From Prorocentrum cordatum (lineage: Eukaryota > Sar > Dinophyceae > Prorocentrales > Prorocentraceae), in assembly GCA_963575745.1 (NCBI GenBank), contig CAUYUJ010017987.1, forward strand, positions 60,001-124,000: 64,000 bases of DNA, given 5' to 3'. Of the stretch, positions 1-10,330 are shown piece by piece (within the stretch, counting starts at the first letter, position 1; the number at the start of each line of letters is the position of its first letter). The notes below the pieces were generated by a model. The model was not told where the DNA came from. It was given only the letters and a program-made list of their open reading frames with translations, and did not search any database. The position numbers and the translations under genes are program-made.

Positions 1-1245
1 TCCGTGATTCTTGATTCCTGGGCGCCGCTCGCCACAAGGACCCACCTCCTTGAAATGCCCCTCACAAGGCCAGCACCTCTGACCCTAAGACGGACTGACC
101 CCCCTCCCAAACTCATTCCGTTACTCAATCGTCTACGCATTTACAACGCATTGACATCCGTATGCCAGCGCGGTATGCGGGGGGAACCTGGCCAGGGCCG
201 GCGGGTGAGAAACCTCAGAACCAGCTCTCCCCTGGGCGCCCAGCTCGAGATGCAAAACGAGAAACGGAACGAGGGGGGCAAGGAGAAGGAGGAGGAGGAG
301 GAGGAGGGGGAGGAGGAGGGGGAGCAGGAGGGAGAGGAGGAGAAGACAGGGAAGTTTGAGGAGGAGCGCACTTCGTCCTCCCCCTGCTCCCCCGAGGACG
401 CCTGCGATAACCCCGACAGGACCTCCAACAAGCCACCCTACATAACAAACGCTGGTAGGCTATGCGACAGACGTTCGTATTCTCGCCGCTGTGGGCTCCT
501 TGAGCCCAGAAAAAGCCCAGGAGCCCCCCAAGATCAACACAAGGTGGCCCAAGAAACCCCAAAGAGGGCCCCATGACGGCCAACGAAAGCCCCCTTGACG
601 GCCAACGAAAGCCCCCAGGCTCGAAGACTGCCAATAAGGCCCCAAGAGGGCCGAAATAGAGGGAAAACGAACTGGCATTTGGAGCCTTGCGCCCCAAAAT
701 GACCCCATGGGGCTTCCCCCTGAGAATTTCATCCTGGGCCGTGTTTTGACAGCACCGAGGCCCAGTGACGGCCGCAGCGGCAGAAGACCGGAAAAAACTT
801 GGAACGCTTTTCCCACAAGAAGCTGATCATAAATTCTGATCCTTCCTCGTGCGGGGCGCCCGATGCCCCGGCCCTTCCCCACAGAACGGCTGTTACTCCT
901 AAGTTCTCTTCGAAAAGCCCCAGGAACGGAGAACGCCCCAGCCGGCCGAAAAAGGCGAGAAATGCTTCACACTGGCTTGCCGAGGATGGGCACAGCTCCA
1001 AACCGTTCACAAACGTAGAACCAGTGAAACTGGTTTTCGACGAGACAAAATGCACACGTCCGAGCGATGCCAAGCTGGAGGTATGGATCACGCTGAGTTT
1101 TCGGGCCTCAACTCGGGCCTCTGACGACCACCGTCTGGGACGAGCCGGGCGGCCCCGGAAAGCTGCTTCCGGTGAGGCGCAGCTGCTGGCAAGCATACCG
1201 CGGCGAGCAAGCCTTCCGGCAACCGACGAAAACCTGCTTGCGCAG
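1..1245. other. gene-free GC-rich stretch
   Basis: No reading frame here has motif content or a composition that convinces me. It holds a purine tract (GGA/GAG, about 281-366) and a short exact tandem duplication of TGACGGCCAACGAAAGCCCC near 574-616. The frames open across the purine tract are low-complexity Glu/Gly/Arg by-products of it. Confidence 0.6.
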
Positions 1246-1404
1246 CCTCCTCCTCCTCCTCCTCCTCCTCCTCCTCCTCCTCATCCCTCCCTCAGTCGCT
1301 TCTCCCCTTCCCCCTCTTCGTCTTCGTCCTCCTCCTCCTCCTCCGGCTCCCCTTCCTCCCCCTCCCTCCGCCTACTCCTCCTAATGCTCCTCCTCCCCCT
1401 TTTA
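1246..1404. repeat. CTC/CCT pyrimidine tract
   Basis: A near-perfect (CCT)n run at 1246-1281 is followed by mixed TCG/TCC/CTC pyrimidine triplets to about 1404. It is one of about ten pyrimidine/purine triplet tracts in the window. Confidence 0.85.
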
Positions 1405-1484
1405 TTTCTTTCCCTCATTAATATGTCCTCCACATCGCACCCCCGGAGCGGCCCGGGCGTTTCGCCTGAGATTGTCACACCATC

Positions 1485-2240
1485 CCTGATCGTAGAGCTT
1501 GAAATGCGCAACAACTCCAAGGATGGAAGGGGCCCGTTTTCAAACTGGAACTGTCGCCTGAGCGTCTCGCACATTCGTCATCAAACCCTGCAGCCGTTTC
1601 AAGGATGCAGGGCGGACCGTTTTATATACAAAAATCAAAGCTCTCCGCTGAAAACCGTGCAGATTCGCCATCAACATTTGCGACAGCTTCGAGGATGGAC
1701 TGGAGACCGTTTCAAACTGGAGCTCTCGCCACAGCGGAACTCGTATTTGATATGTGCGACCGTTCCGTGGATGGAAGGGTACACCGCTTCAAAGAGCGAG
1801 TCTCGCCGTAGCACCGCCCGCGCGCATTCGGTTTCCACGTTGACAACATAGTCGCATTGATTGATGGCGGTTCGTTTTCAATATGAGGTTTTTGCCTTAA
1901 CGCCCCGCGCTCTCGTCTCAACATTCTGAACCGATGTCCAAAATGGTGAGCGGCCCTTTTTTATATGGAAATCCGATTGCGCCAATGTTGAGATCAAATG
2001 CCAGAAACTCAACACACATCCAAAAAAACAGCAGCAAGTTTGAAAGGCGGCAGTTTTTAACAACAGTAGGCGCTCGCTTGAGACATCTTAGAACATGTAG
2101 TACACCTGCACGGGTACAGGGCGGCTTCTGTTCAAACTGGGGCTCTCGCCTGAGGTTTCCTGTAAGGTCACCGCGAAAGTGCAAACTGCTGCGAGGGTTG
2201 CACAACTGGAGCGGTTCTTTGACAACCCGATGAACGGTAT
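1485..2240. repeat. degenerate tandem repeat, period roughly 60-110 bp
   Basis: A recurring block reads approximately 'AAGGATGGA ... GACCGTTTCAAACTGGAGCTCTCGCC', seen near 1520, 1600, 1690, 1770, 1930 and 2110 with much divergence and variable spacing. Examples of the shared core are TTCAAACTGGAACTGTCGCC near 1540 and TTTCAAACTGGAGCTCTCGC near 1710. There is no coding signal; this is an old, decayed satellite. Confidence 0.6.
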
Positions 2241-2489
2241 GAGGATACACTTGCGCAGTCTTCCACAGAGAACGACCCCTTGAAGACTTCATCGGGAACA
2301 ACATGGGCCACGAAATTGCCTGGGCTCCCCATGCAATTTCGCCTGGTAAATTATTTGCGGCACGGCGGGATGGACACCCCTGGCAGCCCGCACAACGGTG
2401 CGGGCGTTGGACCACGCCCCCTTCTCACCTTTGCCACATTCGCAGGAGCCGTCGGCACTGTGACCATCAGCGTTAGCAGAGCTGTGCCC

Positions 2490-2890
2490 TATTAATGTCG
2501 CCGCCGCGGCAAACACAGACCGGCTCGCCAGCAGCAGCCGACAAACATGGGTGGCCAGGAGAACGACGCAGGGGCGCGAAATTGCCCGCGCGAAATAACC
2601 CGAACGACATTGCCCACACGAAATGGCCCCATAGCTGCCGCCCAGAATGGCAGCACGAAAAAGCCCCAAACCTGATTCCCCGGACTCGTTTGCGAGCGCC
2701 CGGCCGCGCATGCAAGCGCCCCAAAAAAACAGAAACCGCCTGAGATATTCGCACAACAATTTCGCGCAGGCAAAATTTCGTGCTGAAGCCCGCGCAGAGC
2801 AGAATGAATTGCGTGCCTAATCTCGCGCCTCACTTCGTGGCACATTTCGTGCCTCCTTTCGTATTTTTGTCGTGTTCGTGCGGCACTCAT
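2490..2890. repeat. opposed GCACGAAAT / ATTTCGTGC motif field
   Basis: The left half (2570-2665) repeats GCGCGAAATTGCC-like words. The right half (2757-2880) repeats their complement (CAAAATTTCGTGC, CACATTTCGTGCC). Together they form a loose, imperfect inverted arrangement about 300 bp across. No gene is visible. Confidence 0.45.
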
Positions 2891-3360
2891 GTGGAGCTCG
2901 CGCAGGGATGAAGTCGCGTTGGGGCAGCACTCGCCTTGCACATGGACGGCGAGGAAGCTGCTATCTGCCAGGGACTATAAGAGACATGTCACGCTATGCG
3001 CAGACATGAAACCCTTCCGCGCGCGGCAGCGCCACCTACGCAGTCAAAGCAACCCCCTTTTCGCTTGGAAAGGATTTCGTGCACGCCCCCTTTTCGGTAC
3101 TAGGGGTTGGACACCCGCGAAGTCTTTAGTACTCGCTAGAAGGCACAGGGTAAGCATGTGTTTCCAAAACAGCTGTTTGTTTTCTTGAGTGGCAGGCGCA
3201 CCCGGTCCTTCTCGTCGTTGAGAAGAAGGTTTGCAGGGACTCATGACGAGGTGGCTTGAGACGGGCAGGTGTATTACACCATCGCCGATGCATCTTGGGT
3301 TCACTCTGGTCAACCCTCCTGCCGCGTGGCCTCGGCGAATCGGTCCTGGGACGAGTGCCT

Positions 3361-3586
3361 GAACAGCTGGTGGCGGACTGCAGCTGCGAGGCCGTGGGGC
3401 CTCGCGCCGCGTCGAGCTCCAGCGGCCGCCGCAAACGATTCGGCTTTTACGAGAAGTTCCTTGCACGTAACTCGAACAGCTGGTGGCGGACTGCAGCTGC
3501 GAGGCCGTGGGGCCTCGCGCCGCGTCGAGCTCCAGCGGCCGCCGCAAACGATTCGGCTTTTACGAGAAGCTCCTTGCACGTGACTC
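3361..3586. repeat. 113-bp direct tandem duplication
   Basis: Positions 3361-3473 and 3474-3586 are two consecutive copies of one 113-bp unit starting GAACAGCTGGTGGCGGACTG and ending TTGCACGTRACTC. I count only a few differences between them (TTCC/CTCC, GTAA/GTGA), so the duplication is recent. Confidence 0.95.
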
Positions 3587-3607
3587 TCGTCCTCCCTGCC
3601 TCCTTCT

Positions 3608-3769
3608 CAAAGAGGAAGAAGAAGACATGTTTCTTCACTGCAGTCCTCGGCTTATGTGCAAGTGCGCTCGCGCGCTCGGCGCCCGAGCGAAGATACAAAT
3701 ATGTAGAGAAAATGCATCTGCACTGGCGTGTACTGTATGTGCAGCTCTCGGTTCGCAGTCGCTAGGCCT
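3608..3769. repeat. dispersed repeat R1, copy a
   Basis: About 160 bp, from an AAGAAGAAGA stretch through TTCTTCACTGCAGTCCTCGG to CGCAGTCGCTAGGCCT. It recurs at 43386-43548 in the same orientation at roughly 90% identity. The second copy abuts the left terminal repeat of the Penelope-like element, so R1 may be a fragment of that element's end or an independent short retroposon. Confidence 0.8.
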
Positions 3770-4512
3770 CCTTCTCAGGACTCAGGTCTGCGGACCTCTG
3801 GTGTCCTCTAGGGGCCGCCGCCGTCGCCGCCGCCCCCCCGTCGCCCAACAGCAGAGCATCGCCGGACGGCGGGACGAGGGCTCGCAAGGTGGGCGGAGCC
3901 ACGGCCCAAAAGGGGGGCCCTCCCCCAGAGACCTCCTTCTTGTACTCCCTCTGCGCCCGCCTCCCCTCCCCTCCCTCTCCATGAAGGACTAGGGTGGGGA
4001 GCGCTTTCTCTTTTTTGTTTCTGCTGTCTCTATGCTGGCAGTCATTGAACAGATGGAGCACACTCATGGTCATGCCCCTCGTCGCACACACCTCCCTCTC
4101 CATCGGGGGCGCCCTTTTTTTCCCGAGGAGCCCCCCCGCTCGGCTGGGCGGCGTCTGCGCTCGGCTGGGCGGCGTCTGCGCCCGGGCGGCGGCGAGCAGC
4201 CTGGGAGGGGGTCGGAGCAGAGTGCAAGATGGCGAGTGGGAGAATGACGCGGGGGAACGGTTAGCACAATAGTTTCCGAATCTTCGGCCTCTGCTTCGCT
4301 TCGGCTCATTCTGGCCCGTCGGCGGCCGTCCAGGCGCGCGCCCGAGGAGGGCGCAGGGGGAACGATTGCAGAAATAGTGTCCCGGCCCGGGGCCGGTTTT
4401 CTGATCATCATCCCTGGCGCCGTCGCGTGAACACGACCCCCCGTAATTTCTTCATCGGCTTGCTGCATTACATCAAGTCGTCTGGTCGGCCAGGACGCTC
4501 GGTGTAACTCTA
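3770..4512. other. gene-free GC-rich stretch
   Basis: No gene is recognised. It includes a CCG-rich run (3808-3850) and a two-copy 21-bp tandem (GCTCGGCTGGGCGGCGTCTGC, about 4138-4179). Confidence 0.5.
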
Positions 4513-4680
4513 GGCCTCCAAGATGGGGTCGAAGCAGATGGGGGCGGTCGCGTCGCCGGTGCATCACCGATGCGGCTGGATGAGGAGCCCGATGTTCTCC
4601 ATGCTAGCGTCGCCATCGCCGAAGTCGCCGATGCATCAGCGATGCATAGCCGACGCATCGCCGATGCCGCGCACGACCCA
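4513..4680. mobile_element. foldback element family P, truncated copy
   Basis: It begins with CTCCAAGATGGGGTCGAAGC, matching the terminal inverted repeat of the complete family-P copies at 9664 and 49497. It continues into the same palindromic interior built from GCATCGCCGATGC words. I see no matching right terminus, so the copy is partial. Confidence 0.6.
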
Positions 4681-5199
4681 GGCCTCTCACGAGGTGCGTT
4701 CTGACCAGAATTTCTAAGCGAATCCAGCAGTGGCGACGAGGGCTTCCCAGGAGGCCCCCAACAAGCGAAAACGAGGCAAGGGTAGCCAGTATGGGTACCA
4801 CGTCCTCCTCTGATCCTCTCGTACACAATCTGGGAGGCCTCGAGGGTAGAAACTCAGGGGGGGGGGAAGCAGGGACCATCGCCACCGAGAAAACCCACAT
4901 CGGGGACGCCCGCGGGCCTCGGTGGCGGTGGCCCCCGTGATAAACGCCCCGGCTGCTTCCAAACCCGTGGGGTGCTGGAGCGTCCATGCACAGAATCCCC
5001 TCGCCGAGCTCATCGGCTCCCTGGCCGACGCGACGACGTGTTGACCACCTCCAACCTCTCCAGGCCCGCGGTTCCAGAGCCGATCCGAAAAAATCGAAAT
5101 CCGCGCGGAGCTCCGAAAGTCTATGTTGATGTAGTTTCTGGAAGCATCTTTCACTTTTCGCGATAGCGGCCGTTACCAGCCTCGGCCACTATCCCCCCC
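4681..5199. other. gene-free stretch
   Basis: No coding signal, repeat or regulatory site could be supported here. Confidence 0.45.
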
Positions 5200-5402
5200 C
5201 CCTCATTCCCAGACCCCTGACGTCATGATTTTGTCATACTGTCGACCCCTGGAGGTCTCGACCCCTTCCCCGAACCGGCTTCTGACCCCTGAGTCGTCAT
5301 CTGCCGGTCCTGCGGCCTGGCGAGGGCCCTCAGAGGCCGAAAATAGCGAAAATCCTGCCGTCGTGATTTTGTTCATGACCCGATGGGGTCTGGATGACGC
5401 CC
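5200..5402. repeat. dispersed repeat R2, copy 1
   Basis: About 200 bp. Landmarks in order are CTCATTCCCAGACCCCTGAC, GTCGACCCCTGGAGGTCTCG, GGCCTGGCGAGGGCCC, AGGCCGAAAA, and an end near GATGACGCCC. Copies lie at 7540-7816 and 57970-58280, with partial copies near 55850-55990, 58690-58885 (inverted) and 62300-62480. Confidence 0.8.
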
Positions 5403-5429
5403 GACTTCTCCCTGAAACCAAAAACGCTT

Positions 5430-5605
5430 TATCTGCTTATTCTGATTACATACCAGACCACCCCAATTGTTGGGGTTGTCTGGTGGGATGGGGCCCGACC
5501 CAACCCGACGTCTTTCGGGTTGGGAGGCGTAAGGGTTCCATGTGCGTGTTTCCGATACTCCCCGGGTTGGGGTGGTCAGGTGGGTATTGATATTCGACTC
5601 TCCGG
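5430..5605. repeat. imperfect inverted repeat
   Basis: The left side has ACCAGACCACCCCAATTGTTGGGG; the right side read in reverse complement has ACCTGACCACCCCAACCCGGGG. This gives a foldback about 170 bp across with a poorly matched interior. It may be a decayed MITE. Confidence 0.5.
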
Positions 5606-5619
5606 TGCCTTCCCCCATT

Positions 5620-5780
5620 GAGCAGGGACCGACCGTCCTGGCATTCTTCTAGGCCTATCACGACATGCTTTCCGAATCAGCAAACAAGTCCTAAGAACAA
5701 AACGATGTCCTTAGAGCATGATGCCGACGCACTGGAACAAGAGAGTCTCAGCCAGGAATGTTCTTAGAACATTCTTTCCT
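5620..5780. repeat. dispersed repeat R3, copy 1
   Basis: It starts GAGCAGGGACCGACCGTCC, continues GGCATTC...AGGCCTA(T/C)CACGACAT, then a run of TTCTTAGAAC/GTTCTAAGAAC palindromic words, ending near AACATTCTTTCC. Other copies lie at 40077-40240 and 60909-61067. The repeated TTCTAAGAA palindromes are its distinctive feature. Confidence 0.8.
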
Positions 5781-5810
5781 ATAGTCAAACCAGGAAACGT
5801 CGCAACTGCT

Positions 5811-6161
5811 TTTGGCGGCGCGCAGAGGGGGTAAGGGGGAGGGGGGGAAGGCTTCTTAGAAAGGGGCTGTTCCTTAGAAGGCGCCGGCCTTACATGTATA
5901 GAGAAGGCCAGCGCCTTCTAAGATGAAGTCGGGCGTCCCCCCCGACAGGGAGATTTTGGGTGCAAGATAAAAATACCTCAAAAATGAACACCAAAATGTG
6001 GTGGGCATTTTTGGTGACCACATACTCAAAAAATTCAAAAAATCATCCCCAGAACATTCCTTGCCTATTTTGGAATATATTCCCCCTGTAGAGGGGACAC
6101 GCCCGACCTATTTTTTTAAGAAGCAGGAGGTGTTTCTAAGGAGGCCTTCCCCTAGCTTTCT
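5811..6161. mobile_element. foldback element family C, interrupted by family D
   Basis: The left arm starts TTTGGCGGCGCGCAGAGGGG, followed by the CTTCTTAGAA...CCTTAGAAGGCGC centre and the start of the right arm (to 5922). A family-D element (5928-6107) sits in the right arm. The rest of that arm (AAGAAGCAGG...TTTCTAAGGAGGCC) resumes at about 6117-6160. Compare the uninterrupted copy at 57721-57892. Confidence 0.7.
5928..6107. mobile_element. foldback (MITE-like) element family D, copy 1
   Basis: The termini are inverted: left GTCGGGCGTCCCCCCCGACA and right, in reverse complement, GTCGGGCGTGTCCCCTCTAC. The interior is AT-rich and has no coding capacity. It is 180 bp long. Other copies are at 6162-6353 and 57520-57671, with a half copy at 57326-57385. 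Confidence 0.8.
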
Positions 6162-6353
6162 GTCGGGCGTGTCCACCTACCGGGGGATTTTCGACGAACA
6201 ATAAAAACAAATACCCGAAAAATACACCAAAAAGGTCACACAATGCAAAAAAATAGTCCCCATACGATTGTTGGACCATGTTTTGGCTATTTGGGGGGTA
6301 TCTGTATTTTTCGTCGACCATCCCCCTGTAGGGGGACAGGGGACAGGCCCGAC
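6162..6353. mobile_element. foldback element family D, copy 2
   Basis: Left terminus GTCGGGCGTGTCCACCTACC, then GGGGGATTTTCGACGAA. The right terminus in reverse complement reads GTCGGGCCTGTCCCCTGTCC, then a GGGGGATGGTCGACGAA block. The arms pair for about 40 bp around an AT-rich centre. It is 192 bp long and non-coding. Confidence 0.85.
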
Positions 6354-6716
6354 TTAACCCTGGCTCTGCGCGTCGCCGATGCTCGACCCGCCTCGCCTCG
6401 CCTCGCGCGCCTCGCCTGGCCTCGCGCGCCTTGGGGGGAGGAGGAGGAGGAGGAGGAGCAGGAGGGGGAGGAACAGGAGGAGGAGGAGGAGGGAGCAAGG
6501 AGGACGAAGAGAGCGAGGAGGCGGAGGACAAAAGAGATAAAAGCGAGGAGGCGGAGGAGGACAAAGAAAAAAATGCCTCGCGCGCGTTGGCGCGAGGACG
6601 GGCGGCCCGGCGCGTCGTGGCCAGCCGCCAGCACGCCCCCGTGGCACGGGCGCCCCGCGCGCATCGGCGCCGGCCAGCGCCCCCTCCCTCGAGCGGCTTG
6701 GGGGCGGCTGGGCGCC
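6354..6716. repeat. CCTCG words and GGA/GAG purine tract
   Basis: Short CGCCTCGC iterations (6385-6430) are followed by a purine triplet tract (about 6431-6570) and GC-rich unique DNA to 6716. The open frames are low-complexity products of the tract. Confidence 0.6.
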
Positions 6717-6960
6717 GAGGACGAGGGCGAGGACCAAATCGGGCGAGGATGAATCTCGCCGAGGACGAGGACGAGGACCAAATCGGGCGAGGATGAATCA
6801 CGCCGAGGACGAGGACGAGGACCAAATCGGGCGAGGATGAATCTCGCCGAGGACGAGGACGAGGACCAAATCGGGCGAGGATGGATCTCGCCGAGGACGA
6901 GGACGAGGACCAAATCGGACGAGGACCAAATCGGACGAGGATCACATCGGGCGAGGATGA
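6717..6960. repeat. 44-bp tandem repeat
   Basis: Units begin GAGGACGAGGACGAGGACCA and end GAGGATGAATCTCGCC, with starts at 6761, 6805, 6849 and 6893 (exact 44-bp period) plus an imperfect unit before and shortened units after. 44 bp is not a multiple of three, which argues against a translated repeat. Confidence 0.92.
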
Positions 6961-7115
6961 ACCGAGAATCTCTGAGATCTCGCGATGCTGGAGGATGCCT
7001 CGGGCGCCGCGCCCTGGTCATGGCGCTCCTGCGCGCTCTGAGAGCGTTCCGGAGCGCTCTGGAACAGATTCATCCCCGTCCTAGCCCCGTCCGAGCGTTG
7101 CTCAACCGAGAGATC
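6955..7115. repeat. dispersed repeat family E, copy 1
   Basis: Landmarks are GAGAATCTCTGAGATCTCGC, GGGCGCCGCG, AGAGCGTTCCGGAGCGCTCT (a near-palindrome), GGAACAGATT and CCCCGTCCGA. Related copies lie at 40930-41012, 55676-55826 and, inverted, 58490-58625. The CGTTCCGGAGCG palindrome is the most conserved part. Confidence 0.75.
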
Positions 7116-7539
7116 CTGGCGCTGCAACTTTTTCACACCGGGCGTTGTCTTCCAGTGTCGGGCCCCGGAATCATCGACGTGGATCCGGCACGAAAACATA
7201 TCAGAAAGACAGGGTCGAGGGATCCGGTCGCGATTCTTCGCGGCGTTGCAATACTCTAACAACGTCGGATCTGAGGGAACAGGGGGGCGAGAAAGCGAGG
7301 AGCAGACACTGCCGTAAACACACAACAACTCGGAGGTTCGCCCGGATTTCTGCGATCGACGCTGGACCCCCCTCCCTGTCGCGCGGACTGCGCCAGGGGC
7401 ACGGCGCCGGAGGCACCGCCATGGGGCTCCAGCACCGATCCAGTAAATCCGCGCGGCATCAAAGATCTGATTATTATGTCATCGTTCGCTCCCCAAAGAT
7501 ATGGGCGAGGGGGGGGGACGTGCAACTGTCGTGCCCCTT
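7116..7539. other. gene-free stretch
   Basis: No supported gene or repeat. The open frames lack recognisable domains and are typical of GC-rich non-coding DNA. Confidence 0.45.
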
Positions 7540-7816
7540 TTCGACCCGAGGGGGCCTCACTAGAGCCCCAAAAATACACAAAAAGGTTCGCATTTTCTCC
7601 GCCACCCCTCATTCCGAGACCCCCGACGTCATGATTGTTTCATATCTTCGACCCCATGGGTCCCGACCCATTTCCGGGATCGGCTTCTCATCCGTGTCTT
7701 GCCGGTCCCGAGGCCTGGCGAGGGCCCCCAGCGGCCGAAACCAGCAAAAAAACACCCGCCTGGATTCTTGTCACCTCGTCGGATCCCTGGGTGCATCGCC
7801 CCCCCCATGACGCAAC
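7540..7816. repeat. dispersed repeat R2, copy 2
   Basis: It has the same ordered landmarks as the 5200 copy (CCTCATTCCGAGACCCCCGA, GGTCCCGAGGCCTGGCGAGG, CGGCCGAAA, then CCCCCATGACGCA). An upstream extension (CCCCTTTTCGACCCGAGGGG...AGAGCCCC) is shared with the 57970 copy. Confidence 0.8.
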
Positions 7817-7914
7817 ACGCCCGGTGCGGGCCGCGGCGAGCCTCACCCGGGGGGCGCCGGCGCCTGCGCTTCGCGGGGCGAGGTGCGGGCGCTGTCGCAC
7901 AGAGGGGCGCAGCC

Positions 7915-8100
7915 TCGCCGTCGCCGACGTCGCCAACGTTGCCGCCGACGCTGCGCGTCGGCGCCGTCGCCGTCGGCGCCGTCGGCGTCGCTGTCGGACG
8001 CTGCCGTCGCCGACGCCGTCGGCGACGGCGTCGCCGTCGACGCCGTGGGCGTCGGGGTCGACGCTGCCGGCGCCGACGCCGTCGGCGTCGGCGCTGTCAG
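7915..8100. repeat. GTCGGC/GCCGTC hexamer array
   Basis: About 185 bp of imperfect GTCGGCGCC and GTCGCCGAC iterations. It stays open in several frames as Ala/Gly/Arg/Val low complexity, with no protein evidence. Confidence 0.85.
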
Positions 8101-9084
8101 GGGTAGGCGGTGCCGCTCGGCGGTGTCGCGTGGCCATGGGGAGGCGGCCGCGCCTCCCACCTCTGTGCCTCCGAGCGCGCGGGCTGCAAGCTTGTCTGCA
8201 CTTCTCGATCTGCGCCCGTCATCCCTGCGCAGGTGCCATGGGAATCGTTCCTGCAGCGTCGATCCACATTGGCCGCATGATCCCCGAAGGGAATCCGCCC
8301 ATCTGTCCCTCCTCCATCCTCCCTCCCCCTCCCCCATCTAGACAAGCGCGTTCCACTGCTCGCAAAATTGCCGCTCGCCAATGGCCTGGATCCGCTGCGG
8401 GGCTCTACGATCCATCACACAGAGGCAGACGTATGGTTTTTCGGACGTTTGCGCGTAGGCACTTTGCGAGCAGTGCAACGCGCTCGGCGACCATCTGTGC
8501 CCTATAGATAGCGCCTCCCTGTCGCACCACCGGGCGTGCCCGTGGGGCGGTCCAACAGGTACAAAGACGGAGGGCGCTTGCTGTGTCAAAATACGGCTAT
8601 CGCACGGGGCTTCCTCACAGTAAGAGACTGTGCGCCAGCGTTGGCCCGACCGAAGCAGCATATGATTGCACGACAGAGCCGTAAGCGATGTGGCACGAGC
8701 CATGTTAGCGAAGCCACGTGGTGCAATACATGAGGTGCACGCTGTGTGGTGAAAGCTCTGCGATGTAGGCTGTGTGGTGCAAGTCATGGAATGGCAACCA
8801 TGTGGTGCAAGCTATGTGGCCCCCTCCCACTCATCGCACGAGGCGCCCACGAGGCGCCCACGAGGCCGCCACGGGCAGAAGCACCTGGCGCAGCCTCGGC
8901 ACACACGTCTCCCATCCCTTTCGCACAGCAGCGCGAGCTCTTAATGCAAGGCACTGCTCGGAGAATGCGCAGCCGCTGCACGGAGGAAGGGCGGTGGCAG
9001 CGCGGAGCCCCAGCGGCCCTGAGTCCGGGGCGCAGGGCCTGGACGAAGGGGCAAGTTTCTCTCGGGAGGGCCCTGGCGCGGCCC
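8101..9084. other. gene-free stretch with a small ATGTGGTGCAAG repeat
   Basis: No gene is supported. Near 8720-8820 a short word close to ATGTGGTGCAAG occurs about four times with irregular spacing. A long plus-strand frame crosses the region but has no domain evidence until the coding-like repeats that follow. Confidence 0.4.
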
Positions 9085-9475
9085 AAACGGCTCCGAGTTC
9101 AAGGTGAAGATCTTGGATGGGGAGAGGATCCTGAACGAGGTGGCCGGCTCTGCCCCGCCCCAGCACGGCTCCGAACTCAAGGACAAGGCCCTGGACGAGG
9201 AGGGCCTGTGCACCTCCTGCAGGCGCCATTGCGACTCATAGCGGCGCCTAGCTCAAGTAGGACCCTGGACGAAAAAACTGCCTCCCACGGCTCCGAGCTC
9301 GAGGGCAAGGCCGTGGACGGGGAGGGCGTTTCCCCTCCGGCGGGCCCCAGCACAACACAACACGGCGCCGAGACCACGGAGGACATCCTGGACGAGGAGG
9401 AGGTCCCCCACGGCTCGGGGTTCAAGGCGGAGGTCCTTGACACAGAGCGCATCTCGACGGGCGGCGCGGCGGAAC
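9085..9475 (+). pseudogene. coding-like repeat, His-Gly-Ser-Glu ... Leu-Asp-Glu motif
   Basis: The plus strand encodes repeated motifs of the type HGSEL(K/E)xKxLDEEG at about 9090, 9168, 9289, 9364 and 9412. The nucleotide core GGCTCCGAGYTCAAG recurs with spacings of 78, 121, 75 and 48 bp. A stop (TAG) after the second unit and the irregular spacing argue that this is a decayed repeat-protein exon or a satellite that happens to stay open. I do not recognise the family. Confidence 0.35.
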
Positions 9476-9663
9476 CCACTCTGGCGGTGGCTGCGGCAGC
9501 GAGTGCAAAGCAGCGCGTGGACGAGGTGCGCAACGCGCCAGCGGCAGAGGAGGGCGGAGCAGCGACAGTTAGCACGACGCCCGTGGACATGACGCGGGGG
9601 CTCCTTGGCCACTGTGTTGATGCTGAGCTACTCTGTCGCTGTCTTGGGGCTTTGCTTAGAGGC

Positions 9664-9875
9664 CTCCTAGATGGGGTCCGAGCAGATGGCGTCGGGGGAT
9701 CGCGCCGCATCGGCGACACATCGGCGATTCATCGCCGGTGCATCGGCGATGCATCGGCGACGTCGGCGATGCATCGACGCCGTCGGCGTGGAGAAAGAAA
9801 GTCGGACTCCACATCGAGCCGCGCGATGTGGCGCGATCCTCCGACCCCCCCATCTACTCGGACCCCATCTGGGAG
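9664..9875. mobile_element. foldback element family P, complete copy
   Basis: The terminal inverted repeats are about 45 bp: left CTCCTAGATGGGGTCCGAGC then GGGATCGCGCCGCATCG; the right end in reverse complement reads CTCCCAGATGGGGTCCGAGT then GAGGATCGCGCCACATCG. The interior alternates TGCATCGGCGATGCATCGG palindromes and a GTGGAG...CTCCAC hairpin. There is no coding capacity. The second complete copy is at 49497-49702. Confidence 0.85.
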
Positions 9876-10330
9876 CTGTATTCTTGCTCGCTAGAGCATT
9901 CGACACGCGCAAAGAGCTACACTGCCAATGCCAGGCCTTCCTGCGGTTCAGCTGCGCTCTGGCTCTGAACACACACCGCTTGAGGCGGCGGAGAGCTTGA
10001 CGGATGCATCCGACAAAGCACCTCCTCGTGCTCGCACGGCGCCAGCGGCAGAGGGCGGAGCAGCGGCCAGCCGGCGCGGTGCTCCTCGCGCTCGGCCGAC
10101 TCCGCCCTGGAACCCGGTGGCGGAACGACGTCCGCAGCGGGCGCGGGGGTAAGCTCGAGCGCGCGTCAGAGGCGCGCCCTGCTGGCGGCCCGGGCGTCAT
10201 GGGGGCCAGCGCCCCGCACGGACGCGAGGATGGGCAGCCGGGGCAGCCCCGTCCTCGTCGTCGTCGCCGCCGTCGTCCTCGTCGTCATGCTCCTCCTCCA
10301 ACTGCTCCGCCCAACCCCCCAATCCCACCA
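9876..10330. other. gene-free stretch with a duplicated segment
   Basis: GGCGCCAGCGGCAGAGGGCG near 10040 repeats a segment near 9536 on the other side of the foldback element. GTC/CTC triplets occur at 10255-10300. No gene is supported. Confidence 0.45.
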
